From: Distichodus sexfasciatus
Taxonomy: Eukaryota; Chordata; Actinopteri; Characiformes; Distichodontidae
Direction of reading: 5' to 3'
Length of the DNA stretch: 64,000 nucleotides
NCBI GenBank assembly: GCA_032718565.1
Contig: JAVGVS010000819.1
Span: 27,836-91,835 of the forward strand
Positions 1 through 10,745 of the stretch are shown piece by piece. A program made the position numbers and the translations under genes. The notes beneath the pieces were generated by a model. The model had not been told where the DNA came from. It did no database searches and saw only the letters and a program-made list of their open reading frames with translations. Numbering within the stretch: the stretch's first letter is position 1; the number at the start of each line of letters is the position of its first letter.

Positions 1-18
1 GTGCAATATTGATCTACC

Positions 19-50
19 GTGTGTGTGTGTGTGTGTGTGTGTGCGTGTGT
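19..50. repeat. (GT)n microsatellite
   Basis: An almost perfect GT dinucleotide run with one GC interruption. The next ~130 bases up to the SINE at 181 show nothing recognisable. Confidence 0.95.
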
Positions 51-180
51 ATTTCTGACGTTTCTGAGGACAATTTCAAACTTGACACCTGCAGATATGG
101 ACCTTTCTTTCGGGTATGAAAAAAGGATTTCTAAGTGTGTTTTACTATATGTTGAACTTGTATAACTGCATAGGTGAAAG

Positions 181-290
181 GGGGCAGCTGGTAGTGTAGC
201 GGTTAGGAACGTGTCCCTGTGATCAGAAGGTCACCAGTTCTAGTCCTGGACCCATGAAGGTACCACTGAGGTACTTGTGAGCAAGATACT
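181..290 (+). mobile_element. SINE family A (tRNA-derived), truncated 3'
   Basis: This is the first of more than 20 copies of one SINE in the window. The head starts GGGGCAGCTGGTAGTGTAG, with an A-box-like part (TAGTGTAGCGG) and a B-box-like part (GGTCACCAGTTCTAGTCC), then the family body AAGGTACCACTGAGGTACT. It breaks off at 'gagcaagatactg', where a Tc1 fragment begins directly. The complete family (see 9668-9903) also has a tail ending in GTGTTCACAATGACAAATAA. Confidence 0.8.
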
Positions 291-291
291 G

Positions 292-752
292 ATTTTGGAC
301 AATTTCATGCTTCCAACTTTGAAGAGTTTGGGGACAGTCCCTTCCTATTCAAACATGACTACACACCAAAGCACAAGGCATGCTCCATAAAGACATGGAT
401 GAAAGAGTTTGCTGTGGAGGAACTTGACTGGCCTGCACAGAGCCCTGACCTCAACCCCATAGAACACATTTGTGAAGAATTAGAGCGGAGTCTATGAGCC
501 AGGACTTCTCGTCCAACATCAGCGGCTGACCTCACCAATGCTTTTTTGCAAGAACAGTGGAAAATTCCCATAAACACACTCCTAAACCTTGTGAACAGTC
601 TTCAAAGAAAAGTTGAAGCTGTTATAGCGGGAAAGCGTGGACCAACTCCATATTAAAGCCTGTAGATTAAGAATGGGACTACATTCAGAATGGGAGGTCA
701 TGTGTATGTCAGGTGAAAAGGCAGGTGTCCTAATACTTTTGACAATCGTGTA
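292..752 (+). pseudogene. Tc1-like transposase, C-terminal fragment with 3' end
   Basis: The plus strand reads a degraded Tc1/mariner transposase C-terminus, including AQSPDLNPIEH, the conserved region holding the last acidic residue of the DDE catalytic triad. The usual W after PIEH is lost and an in-frame TGA cuts the ERSL region. The 5' half, with the DNA-binding domain and first Asp, is absent. The right end (CCTAATACTTTTGACAATCG then TGTA) resembles the family's terminal inverted repeat. The element is dead. The minus-strand reading frame over it is a shadow. Confidence 0.85.
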
Positions 753-800
753 TTAAAAATGTAACAGGTTGTGATTTTTTTCATTGGAAAAAGTTGGCTG

Positions 801-908
801 CTGAACCGACTTCATGGGGACGGGGACCTATCCCGGGTCTTCCAGCATGAGGCGGGGACCAACCTTGGATGTGCACCAATACACCGCAAGGCACACACAC
901 TGACACCT
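801..908 (-). mobile_element. SINE family B (DANA-like), 3' portion
   Basis: The minus-strand tail of a second SINE family, recognised from 'gaccggagcctatccc'-like and 'ggcggggaccaacc'-like stretches and the CACACACAC run. The same tail recurs at 8753, 11856, 36173 and, on plus, at 60850. Confidence 0.65.
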
Positions 909-943
909 AAGGGGGCAATTCTGGCAAATCAACCAACACAGTC

Positions 944-1056
944 AGAGCAACTTCTCTTTTTTTGTTTTAGGGGTTTACGGCCTTGTTCAGGGGCCTAATA
1001 AAGGTGCTGGAGGTAGGATTCAAAGCCACAACCTCTTGGTACAAAGGCAACTAACA
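944..1056 (-). mobile_element. SINE family C (tRNA-derived), fragment
   Basis: A minus-strand copy recognised by 'ggattcaaagccacaacctc', which is the reverse complement of a B box (GGTTTTGAATCC), and by 'cttgttcaggggcc'. Better copies lie at 10330, 15723 and 55616. Confidence 0.6.
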
Positions 1057-2272
1057 TTTAACAAAAATTTGGCATTAAAAAAATTTGATTGCGTAGAACA
1101 GCTTATAAAGGGTTCAGTAGGCCGACTCACCCGAATCGTTCCAAAAATCTGCACGTTTCTGAAACCAAGCCAGAAGTCTCTTATTTTCTATTTGTTTATT
1201 CCTTGCAATCCCAGCGGCACGTCGTTTAGTTTTAATTCATTACTCATGCGGAGCAGGCAGCGCGAACGTGCTGAGGATGTAGCGCTGCGACAGTAGAAAG
1301 TCATTACCTCTCGCTATAGGTGCTTTTGACTGATCCAACAGATAATTAAACAACAACAATAAAGCCCATTAATTAATAATCGTTTATGCAAGACTAGACT
1401 TGAATAACACCACTCAGTGCAAAGAAGCAAACACACATTGTTGCTGAGCTTTAATAAGTTTCAGCTGAAGATTCGGCCCATTATAAAAGCGGCGTAAATT
1501 AAATCGACCGGCGGACCAAAGCTTTTTTGCAGAGTGAGCGAGAGAGAAGAGACACGGGAAGAAGCAAAACCTCTTTTACCCGAGTTAATTTCCTGTGCAG
1601 TGTTTCAGCCTGAGAGAATGAGACAGAAAAGAGAGAGAGAGAGAGTTGGGGATGTATTGACAGAAGCTTTTTCATACGTTTCCAACCTTGGCGTCATTAT
1701 GCTTGACACCCAGGTGCTTGTTCACATCAACATTTTGATTCAGATAAAGGTTTATATGCCACAAGGTCAATAACTCTGGTTGGCGACAAACATCCGAGTC
1801 AGTGTAGAATTCAAAATCTGAATTTTTTTCCCCCAGTGGAAACACTAATAGAAGAAGAACATCAAAAAATCATTTGCAAGCTATATTTTGAAGGTTTGTC
1901 TGGAAATATAATACCCACTTTATTCCAGATTATTTCAGAATGAGTTTTGAAAAGGTCCAAGTTACGGGTTAAGGTATATGCCTCCCATTTTTTGGGAAGT
2001 GTCCCATTTTCATTTCTTTCTTTCAAAAAAAATCGTTTCTGTTCTCTCTCTGACGGTAAGGTCGTCTTTCTGCCCTTCTTTCTCCAGAAACCCCATCACA
2101 AAGCTGTCCGTCGCTTTACACTCAGCTGCCCGTTCCCCGGCATCTTTATGAAAATATGGAAATGTAATTTGTGGAAGGATCCTTGTGGAAACCATAATCC
2201 AATTTAATGTCATATCAAAGCAAAGAGTTCCAGCTATAGAGAGACGAGAGGAAATTGGTTCTAACATTCTGC
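1057..2272. other. Non-coding unique DNA with conserved-element-like blocks
   Basis: I see no gene. Two parts are less AT-biased and free of recognised repeats: about 1200-1520, with homeodomain-like TAAT clusters around 'cattaattaataatcg', and about 2080-2270, with 'cccggcatctttatgaaaat' and 'aaaccataatccaattt'. Both have the look of conserved non-coding elements. Only alignment to other fish would show this. Confidence 0.35.
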
Positions 2273-2340
2273 AAGAGAGAGAGAAAAAGAGAAAGAGAAA
2301 GAGAGAAAGAGGAGGAGGAGGGGGAAAGGGGGAAAAAAAA
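2273..2340. repeat. Purine (GA/GGA) tract
   Basis: About 68 bases of nearly pure purine on plus, made of GAGA, AAAGAGA, GGAGGA and GGGGAAAGGGGG runs, ending in A8. Confidence 0.9.
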
Positions 2341-2643
2341 CCCTGATCAAAAGAAGCCTTTATTCTAACAAAAAAGCATAGCGTTGAGTTGGCCGGATTG
2401 GAGCGAGTGGGGATGTGCTGAGAATCCACGCTCAGAAAAGGACGCTTTTGCGTTGACTGTCGCTAGCTGCGGTCGTTAGTCCACTTCAAAAAGGTTCAAA
2501 GGCATCAACAATGGAGGAGTGCTGTCTGACTGTAAAGCTCACGACTAAATGAGATGCTTGTATCACGTGTCATGATGAACTTCAGAGTGAAGGTATATTT
2601 CTGTTTCTCATCCATCCACCCTGCTCTCTTCAGGCGCCAGCTG

Positions 2644-3262
2644 AGGCAGTTGGTAGTGCAGTGCTTATGGAGTTGGCCCCAGAATGTTGCTGGTTCAAGT
2701 CTTGGACTAGTAAAGGTACCACTGAGGTACTCATGAGTAAGGTACCATCCCCTAGCACTGCTCTCCAGGATTGGCCTAAGAGCTGCTCCTTCATGGATAG
2801 GTAAAATGCAGATGTCCGAGGTGTAAAGGTTCAGGAGTTGGCCCCCTAATTGGAAGGTCACTGATTCAGGTCCCAGACCAGTAAAGGTACCATTAAGGTA
2901 CTCATGAGCAATTTACCATCTCCAAGCAGTCCACCCTGGGCACTTCCAAAAAGCTGCCCACTGCGTATGGGCCAAATGCAGAGGTTCGGGGCAGTTGGCA
3001 GTGTAATGGTTAGAAAGTTGCCCCCATGATTGGATGGTTCCCAGTTCAAGTCCTGGACTGATAAAGGTACCACTGAGGTACACATAAGCAAGGTACCTTC
3101 TTAAGTACTGCTTCCTGCCAAAATGCTGCCCACTGCTCCTTTAAAGATGGGTCAAATGCAAAGGTCCAGGCAGCGGGAGATGGCCCCATGATTGCAAGTT
3201 TGCTGGTTCAAGTCCTGCACTGGTAAAAGTACAACTGAGGTATTCATAAGCAATTTACATTA
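2644..3262 (+). repeat. Head-to-tail array of four SINE A units
   Basis: Units start near 2644, 2826, 2988 and 3166. Each has the family's B box (for example GGTTCAAGTCCTGGACTG), the AAAGGTACCAC body and 'gctgcccactgc'. Each stops at the same place, just after AAATGCAGAGGT or a variant, and is followed at once by the next head. The normal ~70-bp tail is missing from every unit. This is a tandem repeat built from a SINE, not four independent insertions with tails and target duplications. Confidence 0.8.
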
Positions 3263-3908
3263 AATTTTTAAGACAGCAGGAGCTTTGATTACAGCGACTC
3301 TCCATTCTCTCATCGTGCGGTGTAGGAGAAAATGGTCCTTTATTCCTTAGCTCCAGCTCCTCAGGGTCTTGCTGGAGCCCCTCGCTCCGTCGCTTCTCAT
3401 TTTCAAGCTCTGTTTCTGCTACAAGACTCCAGCTCTGTCCTGCACTGCCACTTTTTACACCACGCCGGAAAAAAATGCCACCGACCCAATAATGAGATCG
3501 TGATTACAATTAAAGCTTTCGACATCAGGGCTAGAGCGGAACCGAAGTCACTCTAGGGATGTTTTTAGACCTCGGCTCGGCAGTTCCAAGATCACTGACG
3601 GTTCTTACGCACTTACGTTTCTGTGTGCGTGTTACTCTTCACGCTCACTGATTTCTGATGTTGAGAATTACGAGCGCTTTCTTATTAACACGGATGAGTT
3701 TTGTCAGCACTTATGTGTTCAACACAGGAGGTCAAGTTCACCAGCAGCTGCCAAGGGATACAAAAACACAGTGCAGAGCAGCGGAGAGTTTACAGGAGTT
3801 CACGAGTGGTAATTAGAAACAGTGTTTAGAGATTAATTAGAAATTTAAATGAATGAATTGATAGTTATTTGCATAATGGAAATGACATTATTATTTAAGC
3901 GAATGATT
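3263..3908. other. Non-coding unique DNA
   Basis: No gene or recognised transposon. The 3290-3560 part is GC-richer. The short open frames there show no known domain. Confidence 0.4.
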
Positions 3909-4065
3909 TTTTGGCAGCACTCAGGGAGCAGTGCTTGGCGACAGTACTTTGCTCATGAGTAACTCAGTGGTACCTTTTATTGGGGCAGGAATTGAGCTGG
4001 CAAATGTCCAGTCATGGGGCCAACTGCCTATCCGGTATATTACATTACCAACTGCCCCTCGGGGA
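3909..4065 (-). mobile_element. SINE family A, 5' two-thirds
   Basis: Minus-strand copy: 'tttggcagcactcagggagc', 'actttgctcatgagtaactc', then head complement 'attaccaactgcccc'. Confidence 0.8.
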
Positions 4066-5658
4066 CAAAATATGGCATTCCCATTTGTTTTTTGCCAAAA
4101 TATAATTTGTAATAAAAGAACATAAAGAAAACAAAAGAAAAATAAAAGGAAAAGGAAAAAGAGCAGAAAATATTAAGTGTTAATTACTGATGTTAGAGTT
4201 AGGCTTTAAAAAGATATGGACTTATTTAACTGGAGTGTCATGTCTATGGATCGTCCCCAAAAGTAGAGTGAGGCGTGTGTGTGTTTTAAAGCCCAACAGA
4301 ATGACTGATTTAGTGCACCGTATTGAGCTACAAGCGTCCCGTCAATGGGGTCGAGCCTTTCACAAATCTCTCACCCTGAATGACACTAATTACACTTTAA
4401 TGTCTTCCATCTCCGGATCTTTCCTGAAAGAGCGCAGCGGGTTCGAGGCCGTCCCAAATCCATTACACACTTATTAACGCGGGTCGCTCTCCAACACACA
4501 CCCTGCTCGACCCCCGCACCCCACCATCCACCCAACCCCCACCCCCATTCGAAACCCAGGCGATTAGGGAAGGTAATGCATGCAAAGTGCAGGGCGATTT
4601 TATGATTAAAAAATGATTTGTAGGCTGTGAAAGTCTTTGGGTGTGTCAGTACACTCCTGCACTTTAAATAACGACGCTTCGTGTATGTGTGTGTGTGTGT
4701 ATCTGCTCTATCTCTCCTTGGGATCGCAAACTAAACATAAATCACGCCAGATGACAGAGAAGGATTGTGGGAGTGCTTGGGCGCAAGTAATCGCCCACAC
4801 AAAAATTAATGCTGGTAAAGCACAATTTATAGGTCAATACTATAAAAGCATATTATGTTTAAATGTTACATGAATCTTTTCTCAATGTTAAATGAATCTT
4901 TTCTCATTGCTCAAATATTTAGTATGTTGGTAAACACATTAATTTATATAAACACACTATATTACATTATTAAGTATATTTTCATTGAGAACAATAGACC
5001 AAAAGCCACAAAAACCAGGTGGGAAAACTAGTTAGTTTACAGATCATGACAGATTATTCTCTAAAATAAGAAAAATTAAACTAATTAGAGCTTATTTTTC
5101 ATGTGTATATATCAAACCAATAACAAAGCCAGGAGCAATATATCCATTTAAATTTTATTTTTTGTTTCATTTGTGTTTTATATGGAGTAATATGACATTT
5201 TGTCACATTATCAGCTATGGTGATGTTTTCAGGCTGTTTTTAGCGTAAGTTTTTCAGTGTTAATGTCACAGCTACAAAACTTGAGCAACCACCAATTTTC
5301 ATGTGAAAATGTATCCCTTGTTTTCTTCTTCTTCTTCTTGCCGCTTTTTGGGCATTAAACATTTAACTTTAACAGTTGCTGTTGTAAAGACTTAAAATGG
5401 CTTAAATGGTATAAAAATTAATATTAAAATTTATACTTTAGACAGTAATTGTACATGACATGATGAAGTCTTTAACAAGTCTCTCAAAAACCTTCATTAC
5501 TGTCAACAACCTAATTAACAATCTGACTATAAATCATTGGTACCCAAGTGGTACCCAATTTAACATATCATGAATCTGATGTAGACTTTTTATGAGAACA
5601 AATTGAAAGAAGAACCTCAGAAGATATTGGTGAATGAGGCCCAGTGTTGCTTGGTTCG
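4066..5658. other. Non-coding unique DNA
   Basis: No gene. About 4320-4490 is a GC-richer, repeat-free block ('tgaatgacactaattacact', 'agagcgcagcgggttcgagg') that could be a conserved element. 4513-4546 holds the C-run cluster listed separately. The remainder (4860-5600) is AT-rich with a short TTC run near 5322 and nothing recognisable. Confidence 0.35.
4511..4546 (-). other. Potential G-quadruplex (C-run cluster on plus)
   Basis: The minus strand carries five G runs of 5, 5, 3, 4 and 5 within 36 bases (plus-strand C runs at 4511-4515, 4519-4522, 4531-4533, 4536-4540 and 4542-4546). One loop is eight bases long, so folding is plausible but not certain. Confidence 0.45.
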
Positions 5659-5679
5659 TGCTGCTGCTGCTGCTGCTGA
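5659..5679. repeat. (CTG)7 short tandem repeat
   Basis: Seven TGC/CTG units in a row. No reading frame of note crosses it. The 5680-6100 sequence is GC-richer unique DNA with a GGCGGCGGCGG run near 5900 and no recognised gene. Confidence 0.9.
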
Positions 5680-6102
5680 GTTTAACAGATTCTCGGTTTT
5701 ATTCATAGCTCTTCGCCCTTCGACTTGCCCCATGTCAAACCGGTGCTTTTGAAACACTGCTTTTTACACACTTTTAACGTTATCTCCATACGAATGCGGC
5801 TGTGTTGTGGACATGCTCGGCGCTCGGGAGGCTGAACGGATCTTCAGGTGACTTCCCGGAGATAAGCACTTCACTCCGTTCGCTTTTCAATTCAAAACGG
5901 CGGCGGCGGAAAAGTCGTGAGCACAGCTAGAGCTAATCCTTTACTGACATGCGACCTGCGACTGCAAACTGTCAGGTCTAAAAACTCTCACACTTCTCTC
6001 TCTGTTAAAGATTCATGATAAGAGTTGGAAAATTTGCTCCTGCTGTTGTAGCAGTGCTTAACTTAACTGCCTAATGCTTATTTGATAATAATAGTATTAA
6101 TC

Positions 6103-6714
6103 AGTAGGGTTGGGGAAGCTACTTTTAAACGATAACTTTTCATGCTACAAGCTGCTTATGTACTTAAGTTCCAGTGTAATATAGTAGGTAGCTACACTAC
6201 AAGCTAACTTCATCCAAACTATTCTTTCCAGTAATACTTCATATTTGAACTGTATGATACTCATAAAACTAATTAATTAAAAATGTGAAATATGAGGTTA
6301 AATGTGTTTTAAAAAATCTACTTTTTTAACAATGTAATGCCAAGTCAGAATGTGAAAGGTTTCAATACTGTTCGGATGTAGACAGCATTTAGATTTTACA
6401 CTCACATTTAGCTACTAAATTCATTTTAGTTTAGTAGTCTGTCAGTTTTTGGCTGGATGAATGCTGCAAGTTTTACGTCATGTCACCCTCCTTTCTGAAA
6501 ATATTTTCGGCTGATTTTTGATGCAATAAGTCCATCCCTTTACCCTTTCAGAGTTATACGTTTTGCTAAATACACCACAGATTCTTGCTTCCATCTTGGC
6601 CAAGACGGACTCCATCCTCCCACTGCATCTCGCAGCTGTTAAGAGCACACTGTGATGTAATCAGATTAAAAGATTAGTATTGGGGAGCAGCTAATGAAAA
6701 TGAGCTCCTGAATT

Positions 6715-6777
<63 letters not shown>

Positions 6778-7245
6778 CAAAGATGAATATTTTCAACTAG
6801 CAGGAGTTTGTGATTGGTGTTGAACAGGCAGAAGTGGCATCTAAGGCTACTATGCCTACACTCATTGCATCACAGTGTGCTCTTGGCAGCTGTGAAATAG
6901 AGTCAGCAGATGAAGTCCATCTTGTCTAAGATTGAAACAAGAATCCGTGGTATAATTAACAAAAAGTATGACTCTGAAAGGCCAAAAGGGCAGAACTTAC
7001 ACATTTGAGTGTAACTTACGCAGGCTGAAAATCAAAACACTCTCTACTTCCAAAACCTCATTGGAACCTTTGTGAGATTTGAATACTTTGAGTTTTATAT
7101 TTCTTTTAACATGTTTCACATGATTAATTTGCCTTAAGAGTAGCCTACAACAACAAAAGTAGCTAAATCAACAGCGTGGATGCAGCTACTTTTTCTTGTT
7201 TATAGTGTAGCTAACTGCTATATTAAAACAGTAGCTTTTTTGTAC
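6103..7245. mobile_element. Palindromic non-autonomous DNA element
   Basis: The left end reads 'agggttggggaagctacttt' and 'gtagctacactacaagctaa'. The right end reads 'tagtgtagctaactgctata'. Inside, about 115 bp at 6545-6660 recurs in inverted orientation at 6865-6981 (left CCTTTCAGAGTTATACG, right complement CCTTTCAGAGTCATAC; left 'agcacactgtgatg', right 'catcacagtgtgct'). The spacer holds a (TC)n run. A partial second copy lies at 42188-42432 and end fragments at 9903 and 20536. There is no transposase. The class is not certain. Confidence 0.6.
6716..6778. repeat. (TC)n microsatellite
   Basis: An almost pure CT run of ~60 bases with one TTT interruption, inside the spacer of the palindromic element. 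Confidence 0.95.
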
Positions 7246-7719
7246 CCTAAATCTGAGTCTTCAGATTGCATCAAAAATATTAGTTTCAGAAAGCAGGGTG
7301 AGGTAAGCAGCGTTCATCCAGCCAAAAATGAGGCAGACTATCAGACAGTTTCTAGATTAATCTCCAATGACACATCCAAGGGTTCGGGCCTGCCAGCGTT
7401 CCTAATGAAGTACTCTGTTTGCTTTCCCAACTCTGCACTTCGGATTTCGAGGGTGAGGCTCTTCATCTGCCCTGAGTTCCCTTTACTGGACCGGACAAGC
7501 TAGAATTCAAAACAATTAGAATCGACGTTTATCCAAGGTAGGGTCAGTATAGCTCAGCGTGGGGTCAGAAATCTAAAGTACATTCCCTCCCTCGGCCAGT
7601 CGTCATCAATCAGGTTAGATAAGTGAGGACCTGAAATAAAACACAGAGTTGAAATGAAGGTGAGCATCACAGACCTGGCTTAGCATGGATTCTGTTATAG
7701 AAAAGGATGGAGAATATGT
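7246..7719. other. Non-coding unique DNA
   Basis: No gene or repeat recognised. An open frame of 107 codons (7180-7503) begins inside the palindromic element and shows no domain, so I treat it as chance. Confidence 0.4.
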
Positions 7720-7749
7720 TATGCTGCAAAAAAAAAAAAAGATTATGGT

Positions 7750-8300
7750 GTTCATCTGGTTCAACTTCTGCCCCTGCTTCTGGTTCTGGTTTCCATCTAG
7801 TTCAAAATTTCCATCTGGTTCAACAACTGGTTCTGGTTCTGATTTCCATCTGGTTCCAAACTTCTATTTGCTTTAACTACTGGTTCTGGTTCTGGTATGC
7901 ATCTGGTTCAACATTTGCTTCTGCTTTTGGTTCTGGTTTCCATCTAGTTCTAAATTTCCATCTGGTTCAACTACTGGATCTGGTTCTGATTTCCATCTGG
8001 TTTCAAATTTCCATCTGGTTCAACTACTGGATCTGGTTCTGATTTCCATCTGGTTCCAAATTCCCATGTGGTTCAACTACTGGATATGGTTCTGATTTCC
8101 ATTTGGTTCAATTACTGGTTCTGGTTCTGATTTCCAGCTGGTTCCAAATTTCCATCTGGTTCAACTACTGGATATGGTTCTGATTTCCATCTGGTTCAAC
8201 TACTGGATATGGTTCTGATTTCCATCTGGTTCAATTACTGGTTCTGGTTCTGATTTTCATCTGGTTCAGCTTTAGCTTCTGGTTCTGGTTTCCATCTGGT
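7750..8300 (+). repeat. TCTGGTTC-rich minisatellite
   Basis: About 550 bp of a degenerate tandem repeat. The basic unit is ~35 bp (TTTCCATCTGGTTCAACTAC plus a 15-base CTGG/GGTTCTGA part). An extra 18-base piece (TTTCCATCTGGTTCCAAA) is sometimes included, giving 53-bp higher-order units. It follows an A12 run at 7728. Open frames through it are artefacts of the missing stop codons in the unit. Confidence 0.9.
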
Positions 8301-8752
8301 TAAAAAAATTCCTTCTGGTCTAATTATTTCAACTCATTATTTGAAGTTACATTTAGCTCTAATTTGGTCTTTGTAAGTTGACATTACTGTATAGTACCTG
8401 CTGTTTCAACTTGGCGATGCAAGACCAAATTATTGATATTTTTTCAAATGCCTTTGATCACCCTGTCCCAATTAGTGGTTTCAACTTGTTTATATCAGTC
8501 AAATTTACTGTTCTTTACTGTTTGTTGATTCTTTTCTAACTTGAGAGCAACTCTCAAATAAGAAAACTTTGGTAAATGTCAGAATCATTGTAAAAACTAC
8601 CTAAGTGGCTTTTGGTGAACGAGGTCCAATATAAAAAATAAATATCTACAGTATATAATATCATCAAAAGTTTCTGAAAATTTGTCTTTCTAACCTTTCA
8701 TTTTGCCATTCAAGGCCAAAACCTGGTATTATAAGGATGCTTGACATTCCTT
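8301..8752. other. Non-coding AT-rich DNA
   Basis: No gene or repeat recognised. Confidence 0.4.
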
Positions 8753-8880
8753 TCACATTCATTCATTCATTATCCGAACCACTTAATCACAACTGGGGTC
8801 ATGGGGGACCGGAGCCTATCCCAGGAACCATGGCACAAGGAGGGGACCAACCCTGGGCAGGCACCAACATATCACAGGTT
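8753..8880 (-). mobile_element. SINE family B, 3' tail
   Basis: Minus-strand tail starting with the ATTC terminal repeats: 'attcattcattatccgaacc', 'ggggaccggagcctatccca', 'ggggaccaaccctgggcagg'. The 5' tRNA-like head is absent. Confidence 0.8.
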
Positions 8881-9667
8881 CCTTTCACATCCAAATCTTA
8901 AACACATCCACCAACTTCAACTCAGATCCTTTTTTGTTCAGATTTGACACTGGTATTGAACCCACAATGAAGAGCTGACGTTAAAAAGATATCTTGTATC
9001 TTTAGAAATCTCTCATGTCTCACTAGAAAATGGCAAAATACAGTGAGGGACGCAAACCCACACAATAATAGCCATCCAAGCCATCCATGACAGACTAAAT
9101 AATGTCCATGTGTATCCTTGAGTCTCTTTTTACATTGAGACCCAGCACATTTAATCATTAAATTCTTCTCACAAAACGCTTCAGAAGAAAAGAAAGACCA
9201 GAACCTATCAATGCAGAGAGCGCTATGAATATCATTTTTCCCCCTTCCTCCTCCGAATATGTCAAACAAGGACGTTTAATTCAACGTCTGGCTATTTAAC
9301 TATGGCTATGCATTTAGAAACTTGTTTCTCAAAGCAGATGCAACGCTCCAATCCTAATAGACAGTCATTGCAATTAAGTCCACAAAACAATCGTCGTCGT
9401 TTATCGCAAACATCCAAATGTTTCATGTTTCAGCCTTCAAAGCGTCGGTGAAAAAGACTAAAGTGGATCACGACAACAAGAGACGACGAAGTAGCAATCA
9501 GTATTTATTTGAAAGAAAGCGAGCGTGGCAATTAACTCAGCGTCCGAGAAAACAGTGACATAAAAGCTTGGATAGAAACTTGGAGCAGTAAGAGTGGAAA
9601 ACAGAGTTTGAGCAGGAGTTTTGGCCCTGGAGGAAATCCAAAAATAAAATGTAATATCCAGTGTTAG
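8881..9667. other. Non-coding unique DNA
   Basis: No gene. 9270-9500 is repeat-free with CpG sites ('aacaatcgtcgtcgtttatc'). Confidence 0.35.
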
Positions 9668-9903
9668 GGATGGTAGTAGTGGTTACAACACTCACTTCTG
9701 AAGGTTGTTGGTTCGAATCCCGGACCGGTAAATGTACCACTGAGGTACTCATGAGCAAAGTACTGTCACCAAGCACTGCTCTCACAGTGCTGCCCATGTC
9801 ATCTGCTCCTGCATGGATAGGTTAAATGCAGAGGTCACATTTAACTGTGGTGCACTGTGTGCTGTGCTGTGGTGTGTTCGCAATGACAAATAATCACTCA
9901 CTA
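9668..9903 (+). mobile_element. SINE family A, near full length
   Basis: The best single copy. It has a tRNA-like head with B box (GGTTCGAATCCCGGACC), the body GTACCACTGAGGTACTCATG, 'gcactgctctcacagtgctg', 'ggttaaatgcagaggtcaca', and the complete tail 'gtgcactgtgtgctgtgctg' then 'gcaatgacaaataatcactc'. Confidence 0.9.
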
Positions 9904-10014
9904 TTCCCTTTTAACTAACTGCTATATTAAACCAGGGTTTTGGCTGTAGCTTATCTCAATTATCTAGGAGCTTGAAAATGTATAGTTTTAAAAGTACCCT
10001 CCCCAACACTGCTA
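9904..10014 (-). mobile_element. End fragment of the palindromic element family
   Basis: 'aactaactgctatattaaac' and 'aaagtaccctccccaacact' match the outer end of the 6103-7245 element (complement 'agggttggggaagctac'). Confidence 0.45.
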
Positions 10015-10329
10015 AGGCCACTCATTATTTTACTTCGACTGTTGCCATTCTGGTACTCTTGGTTTTCCTACAGATAAGTTTTCAACTGACTGGCAGCATT
10101 GGGAAGAATCACATTGTGTATTCCGCCTCCGTCTCAGCACTGCTTGTTCTGAAGCTGCAGAAAGACTCACTGGTATGAGTACATACACCTCAACTGCACC
10201 GCGGCAAAAACCCAGCTTACAAATTTCACTCTGCCATGGTAAATAGGTGTGGCCTTGTAACCAAGACAACAAATTCCAAAACTTCTTTTAAAGTGACAAG
10301 CATGCTTCCAGCAAGGCCGCCAGTGGTCT
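10015..10329. other. Non-coding DNA
   Basis: No gene or clear repeat recognised. Confidence 0.35.
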
Positions 10330-10514
10330 TACATTCACAGGATTTAGCAGATGCTCTTATTCAGATCAATTTTCATTTCATAATTTCAGGTACAGTCTCC
10401 CTGGGGTTAAGATCATGCTCAGGGACCCAGTCAGTGAAGGTAATGTCAGAGATAGGATTTGAACCCACAACCCCTTGGTCCAGAGGCAACTGTCCTAACC
10501 ACTAGGCCCCCCAA
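10330..10514 (-). mobile_element. SINE family C, near full length
   Basis: Minus-strand copy of a third tRNA-derived SINE. From the 3' end it shows 'atttagcagatgctcttatt', 'tggggttaagatcatgctca', then the B-box complement 'ggatttgaacccacaacccc' and A-box region 'cctaaccactaggcc'. The 'atttagcagatgctcttat' tail is common in teleost genomes. Confidence 0.85.
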
Positions 10515-10544
10515 AGGCATTTCTGTTCGATGAAATCATAGTTG

Positions 10545-10745
10545 GTAAGTGCAAGTTTTATCATGATACAATATTATATCGATTCAATGGACAATGATAC
10601 AATGTTGATTTGATTTAATTTTATGCAGACAATATCATATGCTGATATAATACAATAACTTTCTTTAATAGAAATCACCAAAAGCAACTAAAATGAGAAT
10701 GGTCAGTGAACAAAGCTCAACAAGTGTCCAAAATTGTCAGTTTTA
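10545..10745 (+). mobile_element. hAT-like non-autonomous element, truncated
   Basis: The left part of the family better seen at 12329 and 19567: 'gcaagttttatcatgataca', 'tcgattcaatggacaatg'. The right end is missing. The hAT assignment is inferred from the GGGGTGTAA-type ends of other copies. Confidence 0.5.

Noticed and set aside
2644..3262. CRISPR-like regular repeats
   Set aside because: Units of ~160-180 bp are whole SINE pieces, and the genome is a fish.
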